Shown here: positions 1 through 7,104 of the stretch, piece by piece | Layout: each line of letters begins with the position of its first letter | How positions within the stretch are numbered: position 1 is the stretch's first letter | Notes under the pieces: generated by a model | Seen by the model: only the letters and a program-made list of their open reading frames with translations | Database searches by the model: none | What the model was told of the DNA's origin: nothing | Source of the DNA: Solimonas sp. K1W22B-7 | Lineage (GTDB): Bacteria; Pseudomonadota; Gammaproteobacteria; Nevskiales; Nevskiaceae | Reading direction: 5' to 3' | Length of the DNA: 64,000 nucleotides | Assembly: GCF_003428335.1 (NCBI RefSeq) | Contig: NZ_CP031704.1 | Coordinates: 5,158,071-5,222,070 of the forward strand | Program-made: the position numbers and the translations under genes

Positions 1-1746
1 GCGCGACAGCTCCATCTTTTCTTCGACGCGCGGCTTGAACGTGGCCCAGAACTCGGCCAGCAGCGGCGTCCACTGCTTTTCGCCGCGCGAGACGGAGTCG
101 AGGTCGTCTTCGAGGCGGGCGGTGAACTCGTAGTCCACGTACTGCTCGAAATGGTCGGTGAGGAACTTGCAGACGATCATGCCGACGTCGGTCGGCACGA
201 AGGCCTTGCCTTCCAGGCGCACGTAGTCGCGGCCCTGCAGGGTCGAGATGATCGTGGCGTAGGTGGACGGACGGCCGATATCGAATTCTTCCAGCGTCTT
301 GACCAGGCTGGCTTCGGTGTAGCGCGGCGGCGGCTGGGTGAAGTGCTGTTCCGGCAGCAGTTCCAGCAGCTTGACGCGCTCGCCCTCGACCAGCACCGGC
401 AGGCGCTTGTCGTCCTCGTCGCCTTCGTCGCGGTCTTCCGGATCCTGGGCGCGGATGTCGTAGGCGGCCAGGAAGCCGGGGTCCACCAGCACCGAGCCGT
501 TGGCGCGGAAAGCATGCTTGTCGCTGGCGCGCAGCTCGGCGCTGACGGTGTCGAAGATCGCGGCCTCCATCTGCGAGGCGACGGTGCGCTTCCAGATCAG
601 CTCGTAGAGCTTGGCCTGGTCGGGCTTGAGGAACTGCGCCACCTGCCTGGGCAGGCGCGCGGCCGAGGTCGGGCGCACGGCTTCATGCGCTTCCTGGGCG
701 TTCTTGGACTTGGCCTTGTAGGTGCGCGGCTCCGCCGGCAGGGCGCCGGCGCCGTACTGCAGCTGGATGACGTTGCGGATGTCCTTGATCGCATCCTGCG
801 CCAGGCTCACCGAGTCGGTACGCATGTAGGTGATCAGGCCGACGGTGTCGCCGCCGATGTCCACGCCTTCATACAGCTGCTGCGCCGTCTGCATCGTGCG
901 CTTGGAAGTGAACCCGAGCTTGCGATTGGCTTCCTGCTGCAGCGTCGAGGTGGTGAAGGGCGCGCCCGGGTTGCGGCGGCGCTGCTTTTTCTCGATCGAC
1001 TTGACCAGCAGCGTGCCGCCGGCCGCGGCCAGGATCTTTTCCTTCGCCGCCTCGGCACCGCCGGCGTCGCTCAGCGTGAACTGCTCGACCTTCTTGCCGT
1101 CGAGCTCGATCAGCTTGGCGCTGAAGGCCTGCGGTGCCTTTTCGGCACGCGCATCCAGCGACCAGTATTCCTGCGGCTTGAACGCGCGGATCTCGAGCTC
1201 GCGCTCGCAGATCAGCCGCAGCGCCGGCGACTGCACCCGGCCGGCGGACAGGCCCGGCTGCACCTTGCGCCACAGCAGCGGCGACAGGTTGAAGCCCACC
1301 AGGTAGTCCAGCGCGCGGCGCGCCTGCTGCGCGTTGACCAGGTCCTGCGAGATCTCGCGCGGATTGCGGATCGCCTCCTGCACCTCGCGCTGCGTGATTT
1401 CATAGAACACCACGCGCTTGACCGGCTTGCCCTTGAGCGCGTTCTTCTCGCGCAGCAGCTCGGCCAGGTGCCAGGAAATGGCCTCACCCTCGCGATCAGG
1501 GTCGGTCGCCAGCCAGAGCTCGTCGGCGTCCTTGAGCGCGGCGATGATCGCGCGGACGTGTTTCTCGTTGCGCTCGATGATCTGGTACTTCATGGCGAAG
1601 CCGTTCGCGGTATCGACGGCGCCATCCTTGGGCACGAGATCGCGCACGTGGCCATAGGAGGCCAGCACCTCGAAGTCCTTGCCCAGGTATTTCTTGATCG
1701 TCTTGGCCTTGGCAGGCGACTCGACGATGACCAGGTTCTTAGTCAT
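1..1746 (-). CDS. topA: DNA topoisomerase I (3' end beyond the window)
   Basis: Type IA topoisomerase that relaxes negative supercoils through a transient 5'-phosphotyrosine bond. The first 582 codons are present; the C-terminal part, with any zinc-finger repeats, lies left of position 1. The N-terminus starts MTKNLVIVESPAKAKTI, with the Toprim glutamate at E9 and the Toprim acidic motif DPDREGE at about residues 82-88. The active-site tyrosine is in GLITYMRTDS at about Y307. The ATG at 1744-1746 is the natural start because it falls exactly at the family N-terminus. The gene is followed on its 5' side by smg, the usual neighbour in many gammaproteobacteria. Identity is near certain; only the C-terminal architecture is unknown. 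Confidence 0.97.
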   Translation of the reverse strand, partial: MTKNLVIVESPAKAKTIKKYLGKDFEVLASYGHVRDLVPKDGAVDTANGFAMKYQIIERNEKHVRAIIAALKDADELWLATDPDREGEAISWHLAELLREKNALKGKPVKRVVFYEITQREVQEAIRNPREISQDLVNAQQARRALDYLVGFNLSPLLWRKVQPGLSAGRVQSPALRLICERELEIRAFKPQEYWSLDARAEKAPQAFSAKLIELDGKKVEQFTLSDAGGAEAAKEKILAAAGGTLLVKSIEKKQRRRNPGAPFTTSTLQQEANRKLGFTSKRTMQTAQQLYEGVDIGGDTVGLITYMRTDSVSLAQDAIKDIRNVIQLQYGAGALPAEPRTYKAKSKNAQEAHEAVRPTSAARLPRQVAQFLKPDQAKLYELIWKRTVASQMEAAIFDTVSAELRASDKHAFRANGSVLVDPGFLAAYDIRAQDPEDRDEGDEDDKRLPVLVEGERVKLLELLPEQHFTQPPPRYTEASLVKTLEEFDIGRPSTYATIISTLQGRDYVRLEGKAFVPTDVGMIVCKFLTDHFEQYVDYEFTARLEDDLDSVSRGEKQWTPLLAEFWATFKPRVEEKMELSR

Positions 1747-1817
1747 TTAAATAATGCGCTCGGCGCGGCGGGCCATTGCCCGCAGGGGCCTGCTTATATG
1801 CGGAAGCCGCGCCCGAT

Positions 1818-1844
1818 GTCCAGCGCCGGTTTTCGGCGCTGGAC
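1818..1844 (-). terminator. perfect 11-bp hairpin downstream of smg
   Basis: GTCCAGCGCCG and CGGCGCTGGAC form a perfect stem around a 5-base loop, 15 nt after the smg stop codon. There is no T-run on the minus strand, so it may be a weak or Rho-assisted terminator, or an RNA-stabilising 3' hairpin between smg and topA. Confidence 0.4.
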
Positions 1845-1859
1845 GGGCAAGTCACTGAT

Positions 1860-2327
1860 TCAGTGCAGAAATTCGCCGCTGTAGTAGACCATCTCCTCGA
1901 GATGGGCAAAGGCGTCTTCCGCGTCGGGCTCGTTCATCAGCACCAGCAGGCAGACCCATTTGACCCTTTCGAGGTCGATTTCCTCGTTCAGCGCCATCAG
2001 TCGGTCGATCACCAGCTCGCGCGCCTGGGCGCCGAAAATCCCCAGCTGCTCCAGGTACATGATGAAGCCGCGCACCTCGGTGGAGAGCTTGGACAGCTCC
2101 TCACGGGCGTAGACGCGAATGGCACCGCCGGGGCTGAAGACGATCGGCAACTGCCGCTGCTGCGCCAGGCCATCGACCCAGTCGAAGGCATGGGCCACTT
2201 CCTGGTCGGGGAATCCGGCCGCGGTCAATTCGTCGCGCAGGTTGACCTGGTTGTCGGAGTCGGAGAACTCACCTTCCTGGTAGTTCTCGAATAGGTACAT
2301 CAGCACATCCAGTACGGTCTCTTTCAT
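1860..2327 (-). CDS. smg: Smg family protein (DUF494)
   Basis: A 155-residue acidic cytoplasmic protein of the Smg/DUF494 family, which has no established biochemical role. The family N-terminus (MKETVLDVLMYLFENY) is well conserved, as is the C-terminal segment ending YYSGEFLH. Length matches the family. It lies between dprA and topA, the standard gammaproteobacterial context, and is transcribed with them on the minus strand. The ATG at 2325-2327 is preceded by CCGGAGCG, a plausible ribosome binding site. An AT-rich upstream region supplies its own promoter (see 2428-2455), so it may be expressed independently of dprA. Confidence 0.93.
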   Translation of the reverse strand: MKETVLDVLMYLFENYQEGEFSDSDNQVNLRDELTAAGFPDQEVAHAFDWVDGLAQQRQLPIVFSPGGAIRVYAREELSKLSTEVRGFIMYLEQLGIFGAQARELVIDRLMALNEEIDLERVKWVCLLVLMNEPDAEDAFAHLEEMVYYSGEFLH

Positions 2328-2427
2328 GAAACGCTCCGGTTGCTGTGTGTGTTTTTAATGTATTTCAAAGCAAAATTGTTGAGAAAGAGTGAAATTCCTA
2401 CGCGCCCCCTTCCGTTCTGTGATTTTT

Positions 2428-2455
2428 AATATAACCAACCATATTTATGTTGCAA
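2428..2455 (-). promoter_or_regulatory. putative sigma-70 promoter for smg in an AT-rich intergenic region
   Basis: Reading the minus strand, TTGCAA (2455-2450) and TATATT (2433-2428) are separated by 16 bp, about 100 bp upstream of the smg start. The surrounding 2328-2492 gap is strikingly AT-rich compared with the rest of the window. No transcript evidence is available. Confidence 0.45.
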
Positions 2456-2492
2456 TTAATCACGGGTGCGTCCAAGACCCATTGTGCAGCAT

Positions 2493-3590
2493 TCATGCCG
2501 GAACGCGCAGCCGCTGGTAGGCCCCGCCGGCTGCGGCGGCCACCTCGCCCGACAGCTCCAGCGCCAGCAGCGCCTCGCCGAAAGCCGCGGCATCCAGCCC
2601 GCAGGCCGCCTGCAATTGATCGAAGGATTGCGGTTCGGTTCCCAGGCATTCCAGCAGCCGCGCCTGTGCCGGGTCTTCGGGCGCGGCGCTCGCGGCCAGG
2701 GTCTCGCGGCGCTGGCGCAGCTGCGGCGCGATCTCCTCGAGGATGTCGTCGATCGACTCCACCAGCTTGGCACCCTGGCGGATCAGGCGGTGGCAGCCGC
2801 GCGCCTGCGGGTTGTGGATGGAGCCCGGAATGGCAAACACCTCGCGCCCCTGCTCGTTGGCATAGCGCGCCGTGATCAGCGAGCCCGACTCCGGCGCCGC
2901 CTCCACCACCAGCACGCCCAGCGCCAGGCCCGAGATGATGCGGTTGCGCCGCGGAAAATGCTCCGGCAGCGCCGGCACGCCGATCGGGAACTCCGAGATC
3001 ATCAGCCCCTCGCGCACGATGTCGTGGGCCAGTTCGCGATGCCGGGCGGGGTAGACCCGGTCCAGGCCGGTGGCGCAGACCGCGATGGTCATGCCGCCAG
3101 CCTCCAGCGCGCCGCGATGCGCCGCGCCGTCGATGCCCAGCGCCAGGCCGCTGGTGATGCACAGCCCGCGCCGCGCCAGTTCGGCGGCGAAGGCACGGGC
3201 GTTCTCCAGGCCCTGCGGCGTGGCCGAGCGCGCGCCGACGATGGCGAGCTGGGGCAGCGCCAGCAGGTCCGGGTCCCCCTGGCAGAACAGCGCCGCCGGC
3301 GCCGAGGCGATCTCGCGCAGGCGCTGCGGGTAGCGCGGGTCCTCCAGCGTCAGCAGGCTGCGCCCGGGGCGCTCCAGCCAGGCCAGGTCCAGCGCCACGC
3401 CCTCGGGATCGCCGGTGGCGAAGAACTGCAGGGTCTCGTCGCCCAGGCCCAGGGGGCGCAGCGACATGGGCGAGGCCGCCAGCGCGGCCTCGGCGGAGCC
3501 GAAGGTGGCGACCAGGCGGGCGACGGCCACGCCGCCGATGCCGGGCGCCCGCAGCAGCGTCAGCCAGGATTGAAGGGGTGGGAGGTTCAC
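2493..3590 (-). CDS. dprA: DNA-processing protein DprA
   Basis: DprA/Smf loads RecA on incoming single-stranded DNA during natural transformation. From this start the protein has 365 residues: an N-terminal helix-hairpin-helix-like segment (LLRAPGIGG), a central Rossmann-like DNA-binding domain carrying IVGARSATPQG, TSGLALGIDGAAHRG and FPRRNRIISGLA, and a C-terminal winged-helix region. A longer frame could begin at a TTG at 3626, but that codon lies inside the strong hairpin at 3612-3658. The GTG at 3590 fits the family N-terminus better. The gene lies between smg and tsaP, as in Pseudomonas. Presence of dprA is not proof of natural competence, because it is widespread. Confidence 0.94.
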   Translation of the reverse strand: MNLPPLQSWLTLLRAPGIGGVAVARLVATFGSAEAALAASPMSLRPLGLGDETLQFFATGDPEGVALDLAWLERPGRSLLTLEDPRYPQRLREIASAPAALFCQGDPDLLALPQLAIVGARSATPQGLENARAFAAELARRGLCITSGLALGIDGAAHRGALEAGGMTIAVCATGLDRVYPARHRELAHDIVREGLMISEFPIGVPALPEHFPRRNRIISGLALGVLVVEAAPESGSLITARYANEQGREVFAIPGSIHNPQARGCHRLIRQGAKLVESIDDILEEIAPQLRQRRETLAASAAPEDPAQARLLECLGTEPQSFDQLQAACGLDAAAFGEALLALELSGEVAAAAGGAYQRLRVPA

Positions 3591-3611
3591 GCGACAAGCC
3601 TGAAACAGAAA

Positions 3612-3668
3612 GCCCGCCGGCTGCAAGCTGTCTTTGAGACAGCTGCCGCGCGGCGGGCCTGGTTTTTT
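3612..3668. terminator. strong bidirectional terminator hairpin between tsaP and dprA
   Basis: Two 21-base arms (3612-3632 and 3638-3658) pair with few mismatches around a TTTGA loop. On the plus strand the stem is followed by GGTTTTTTT; on the minus strand by TTTCTGTTT. It probably ends tsaP transcription, which would mean dprA has its own promoter or relies on readthrough. Confidence 0.75.
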
Positions 3669-3678
3669 TGATACGGCC

Positions 3679-4857
3679 TTAGTCGAGGCGGACGTGGCTG
3701 CCCGGGTTCACCGTGCGGTCCTTGGCGTGGATCGGCCGGATCGCCGACATCACCAGGGCGTAGGAGACGCGATCCTCGGTCTTGAACACCATGATCTGGC
3801 CGGCGTAGGTCTCCGGCAGCGCATGCCAGGCGACGCCGTGCGGATCCTTCGCACTACGGCCGGCCTGCAGCACGTCCAGCACGTGGCCGGCCTCCAGCCC
3901 GTCGCGCGCGCCCTTGCTGAGGGTCACGACCTGGAACTGGCCGATCTGCGACACGCCGTCGAACACCGACAGGATGCGGCCACTGATCTTCTTCGGCGGC
4001 ATGTGCGGATAGAAGTTGGACTCGAAGGTGTCGAGCAGCGGCTTGATCAGGTAATCGCCGGCGCGCGCCTCGCGGTAGCTCTTGGTCAGCACGATGGTGC
4101 CGGGCTCGGCGAACTCGCGCACCTCGGCCTGTGCCACCGGGATGGCCTCGTAGCCGAGAACCTCGTTGCTGTCCGGGTCGATGTAGCTCGGGCCCAGGCG
4201 CACCGCCTCCAGGGTCGTGCCATGGCTGCGCTTGAGCTTGCGCACATAGGCACCATTGCCGTCGGCACCGACGATATGCAGGTCGACGAAGTCCAGGATG
4301 TACGGCGCCTGCTTGATCTGGTCCATCGTGACCAGGCGCGGGCTGTGCAGGAAGTCGCGGATGGCGTCGAGCGGGATCGCCGGGATCGCCGAGGACAGGT
4401 CCGACTCGCGGATGCGCGGCGAAGCGCGGTCCGAAGGCAGTTCGCGCTCCACCTGCGGGCGGCCGTGGCGCCAGATCAGGGTCAGCACGTCGCCCGGGTA
4501 GATCAGGTGTGGATTCTTGACCTGGTCGTTGACGATCCAGACCTCGGGCCACTGCCAGGGCTCCACCAGGAATTTCTGCGAGATGCCCCACAGGGTGTCG
4601 CCCTTCTTGACGACGTAGCGCATCGGCGCGTCCTCGCGGACACCGACGTCGGAGGCGGTTGCGCCGCTTTCCGCTGCGCTCAGTCCTTCCACCTCGGCCT
4701 GCAAGGGCTGTGGCGAATACGAGGACGGCCGCGACGCGGCGGCGCTCCCGGTATTGGAGGAACTGCGCTCCCCTGGGGTCACCGCACAACCGGCCGCTAG
4801 CGCGGCCGTGGCGAGAGCCACAGCTTGAAGACTGGATAAAACGCTATACTTCCGCAT
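3679..4857 (-). CDS. tsaP: LysM-domain lipoprotein, TsaP-like (type IV pilus secretin-associated)
   Basis: A 392-residue exported protein. The N-terminus has a lipoprotein-type signal with lipobox LAAGC (Cys about residue 24), then a Ser/Ala-rich spacer. A LysM domain follows at about residues 78-127 ([16 protein letters not shown] to [10 protein letters not shown]), and then a long C-terminal domain. LysM binds peptidoglycan. In Pseudomonas the gene between dprA and def (PA0020) encodes TsaP, which helps anchor the type IV pilus secretin ring. Synteny and domain order here match that protein. The ATG at 4857 is chosen over an upstream in-frame start because GGGGAAGG sits at ideal spacing and the signal peptide then begins correctly. 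The lipobox is a point to check, since TsaP is not generally described as a lipoprotein. Confidence 0.82.
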   Translation of the reverse strand: MRKYSVLSSLQAVALATAALAAGCAVTPGERSSSNTGSAAASRPSSYSPQPLQAEVEGLSAAESGATASDVGVREDAPMRYVVKKGDTLWGISQKFLVEPWQWPEVWIVNDQVKNPHLIYPGDVLTLIWRHGRPQVERELPSDRASPRIRESDLSSAIPAIPLDAIRDFLHSPRLVTMDQIKQAPYILDFVDLHIVGADGNGAYVRKLKRSHGTTLEAVRLGPSYIDPDSNEVLGYEAIPVAQAEVREFAEPGTIVLTKSYREARAGDYLIKPLLDTFESNFYPHMPPKKISGRILSVFDGVSQIGQFQVVTLSKGARDGLEAGHVLDVLQAGRSAKDPHGVAWHALPETYAGQIMVFKTEDRVSYALVMSAIRPIHAKDRTVNPGSHVRLD

Positions 4858-4965
4858 GGCGACACCTTCCCCGCGGTTGCGCCGGATTTGCAGCAAACTC
4901 TAGATGAGTCAATCGCTTGCCGTCAAATCCAACAGTCGTTTCTAAGTTGTAGGCTGGTTCCTGAC

Positions 4966-5484
4966 ATGGCATTACTCGAAATCCTGCAGCATCCCGATCC
5001 GCGCCTGCGGCAAAAAGCCGCCCCGGTGACGCAGTTTGACGCCGAATTGCAGCGCCTGATCGACGACATGTTCGAAACCATGTACGCCGCCCCCGGCGTG
5101 GGTCTGGCGGCCACCCAGGTGGGCATCGCCAGGCGCCTCGCGGTGATGGATACCGCCGAGGACAAGGCCCAGCCCAAGCCCCTGGTGATCATCAACCCCG
5201 AAATCTTCGACGCCGGCGACCGTCAGACCATGGACGAAGGCTGTCTTTCGGTGGCCGGCTACAGCGACAAGGTCGAACGCTACAACAAGCTCAGGATGCG
5301 CGCACTGGACCGCAATGGCCAGCCCTTCGAGCTGGCGGCCGAGGGCCTCATGGCGCAGGCGATCCAGCACGAGATCGACCACCTCGACGGCAAGCTCTAC
5401 ATCGACTACCTCTCCAGCCTCAAGCGCGAGCGCCTGCGCAAGAAGCTGGAGAAGGAAGCGCGCCACAAGGCCGCATCCCGCTGA
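4966..5484 (+). CDS. def: peptide deformylase
   Basis: Metal-dependent enzyme that removes the formyl group from the N-terminal methionine of new proteins. The protein has 172 residues and all three catalytic motifs: GVGLAATQ (44-51), EGCLS (91-95) and HEIDH (135-139). Cys93, His135 and His139 are the metal ligands and Glu136 is the catalytic base. The ATG at 4966 ([15 protein letters not shown]) matches the family start; the frame is open further upstream but without homology. It is divergent from tsaP, and its TGA overlaps the fmt ATG by one base, so the two genes, which act at opposite ends of the formyl-Met cycle, are translationally coupled. Confidence 0.98.
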   Translation: MALLEILQHPDPRLRQKAAPVTQFDAELQRLIDDMFETMYAAPGVGLAATQVGIARRLAVMDTAEDKAQPKPLVIINPEIFDAGDRQTMDEGCLSVAGYSDKVERYNKLRMRALDRNGQPFELAAEGLMAQAIQHEIDHLDGKLYIDYLSSLKRERLRKKLEKEARHKAASR

Positions 5485-6407
5485 TGCGCCTGGTCTTCGC
5501 CGGCACGCCGCCCTTCGCGGTCGCGGCGCTGGACGCCCTCCACGCAGCGGGTCACGAAATCGTCGGCGTCTACACCCAGCCCGACCGCCCCGCCGGGCGC
5601 GGCCAGAAGCTCCTGCCCTCGCCGGTGGCGCAGCGCGCCACGGAACGGGGCCTGCCGGTCTTCAAGCCCGAGAAGCTGCGCGGCGACGCGGTGGAAGAAC
5701 TGCGCGCGCTGGCCCCCGAGCTGATGGTGGTGGTGGCCTATGGCCTGCTGCTGCCGCAGGCGGTGCTGGATATCCCCCGCCATGGCTGCTTCAACATCCA
5801 CGCCTCGCTGCTGCCGCGCTGGCGCGGTGCCGCGCCGATCCAGCGCGCGATCGAGGCCGGCGACACCCAGACCGGCGTGACGATCATGCGCATGGATGCC
5901 GGCCTGGACACCGGCCCGATGCTGCTGGAAGAAAGCCTGCCGATCACCGCGGAGACCACCGGCGCATTGCTGCACGACCAGCTGCAGACCCTCGGCAGCC
6001 GGCTGATCGTGGAAGCCGTGGCGCTCCTGCAGCGCGGCGAGCTGCAGGAGCGCGCGCAGCCGGCCGAGGGCGCCACCTACGCCCGCAAGCTGAGCAAGGA
6101 AGAGGTCCGCGTGGACTGGACACGGCCGGCGCAGCAGATCGCGCGCAGCATCCGCGCCTTCAACCCGGTGCCGGTGGCCTGGAGCGAGCTGGGCGGCGAG
6201 CGCCTGCGCCTGTGGCTGGCGCAGGCCGAGCCGGGCGATGCCGGCGCGGCGCCGGGCACGATCGTCGCGGCGGATGCGCGCGGCATTGCGGTGGCGGCGG
6301 GTGAAGGCCTCGTGCGCCTGCAGCAGCTGCAGTGGCCGGGCGGCAAGCCGCAGGACGCGGCCCAGGCCGCACGCGGCCGCAAGCTCGAGGGAGAGCGCTT
6401 CGCATGA
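5484..6407 (+). CDS. fmt: methionyl-tRNA formyltransferase
   Basis: Transfers a formyl group from 10-formyl-tetrahydrofolate to initiator Met-tRNA. The protein has 307 residues, with the N-terminal catalytic fold ([16 protein letters not shown]), the folate-binding and catalytic stretch NIHASLLPRWRG followed by APIQRAI, and a C-terminal OB-fold domain. Length is normal. It starts on the last base of def and its stop overlaps the next small gene by four bases (ATGA), giving a tight def-fmt-small-gene operon. In Pseudomonas rsmB follows fmt; here rsmB is about 12 kb away. Confidence 0.97.
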   Translation: MRLVFAGTPPFAVAALDALHAAGHEIVGVYTQPDRPAGRGQKLLPSPVAQRATERGLPVFKPEKLRGDAVEELRALAPELMVVVAYGLLLPQAVLDIPRHGCFNIHASLLPRWRGAAPIQRAIEAGDTQTGVTIMRMDAGLDTGPMLLEESLPITAETTGALLHDQLQTLGSRLIVEAVALLQRGELQERAQPAEGATYARKLSKEEVRVDWTRPAQQIARSIRAFNPVPVAWSELGGERLRLWLAQAEPGDAGAAPGTIVAADARGIAVAAGEGLVRLQQLQWPGGKPQDAAQAARGRKLEGERFA

Positions 6408-6595
6408 GCGGCCCAGCCCCCTTCCGCTATCCCACGCCGGAGGAAACCGACCTGCCGCCCTACCCGGACCAGCCGGACTGCTGCAACGGCGGCTGCGCCG
6501 TCTGCGTGCTGGAAGGCTGGCCCGAGGAAGTGCAGGCCTGGAAGGAGAAGGTGGAAGAGATCCGGGCGAAGCGCGCGATCAAAACAGACCCGTAG
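6404..6595 (+). CDS. oxidoreductase-like domain protein (OXLD1-type small Cys-rich protein)
   Basis: A 63-residue protein with the compact motif DCCNGGCAVCVLEGW followed by an acidic helix. This is the signature of the 'oxidoreductase-like' N-terminal domain family (PF09791 type), also seen in eukaryotic OXLD1. Four cysteines in nine residues suggest metal or Fe-S binding, but no function is established. The ATG at 6404 overlaps the fmt stop (ATGA), so it is translationally coupled to fmt. Its own TAG stop lies inside the start of a dispersed repeat (6590-6658). Confidence 0.75.
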   Translation: MSGPAPFRYPTPEETDLPPYPDQPDCCNGGCAVCVLEGWPEEVQAWKEKVEEIRAKRAIKTDP

Positions 6596-6658
6596 GATGC
6601 TGGTGAGCGCAGCGAACCGCATCAGACGAGAGGCGCGCGCCGCGATTGATGCTACGGG
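6590..6658. repeat. dispersed intergenic repeat with inverted ends (CCCGTAG...CTACGGG)
   Basis: A roughly 69-bp element bounded by CCCGTAGGATGC and GATGCTACGGG and containing GGTGAGCGCAGCGAACCGC. The core GGTGAGCGCAGCGAA recurs at about 27825 and 28017, and in diverged form at about 12537. Similar sequences are common intergenic repeats in proteobacteria. It separates the def-fmt operon from a less GC-rich orphan gene. Confidence 0.65.
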
Positions 6659-6697
6659 CTGTTGAAGAAGAAATGTACAGGTAAATGGGGAAGGCCC

Positions 6698-7030
6698 GTG
6701 ATACAGGAATTTGACGCGTTCTGTCGTAAGCATGGGCTAGCATTGGATGAAATGTTGACTCTCCAAGGGGGAGGATTTGGTGACTTCCAGCGGGTTTACA
6801 GAGGCCCGGAAATATCCCTTCGGCTAACATCGGATCGGGGCCAATTTCATATCGAGGTGGCAGCTTCGAAGCCGAAAATCGATGGCTGGCGGGATATTTT
6901 GGCTGTGTCTGCCGACCTAGTCCCCGGCTTCAAGGTGGAAAGAACTACGTCGGCCTATTCCGGCCTGAGAGCTCTTGATGAAAGCTATCGTGCTTTCGTT
7001 GAACGGGTGCTGGCCTTGTCAAGGAAGTAA
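6698..7030 (+). CDS. hypothetical protein, less GC-rich orphan
   Basis: A predicted cytoplasmic protein of 110 residues, of no family I recognise. It begins at a GTG at 6698 preceded by GGGGAAGG, a near-ideal ribosome binding site; a TTG at 6662 is the alternative. The product is mixed charged and hydrophobic with no signal peptide or membrane segment. Codon use is visibly less GC-rich than in its neighbours (ATT, GAA and TTT are common), suggesting acquisition by transfer. Its size and isolation would fit an immunity- or antitoxin-like role, but nothing in the sequence shows that. Confidence 0.55.
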   Translation: MIQEFDAFCRKHGLALDEMLTLQGGGFGDFQRVYRGPEISLRLTSDRGQFHIEVAASKPKIDGWRDILAVSADLVPGFKVERTTSAYSGLRALDESYRAFVERVLALSRK

Positions 7031-7104
7031 GACAAGTCCCCCTCAAGGGACTATCACAGATGGGGCACGGTATCGCAGCCCGCGCGATGACTCACCGTCC
7101 CCTG

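Noticed and set aside
151-1884. A 577-codon plus-strand frame antisense to topA
   Set aside because: topA has its active-site Tyr and Toprim motifs in the opposite frame.
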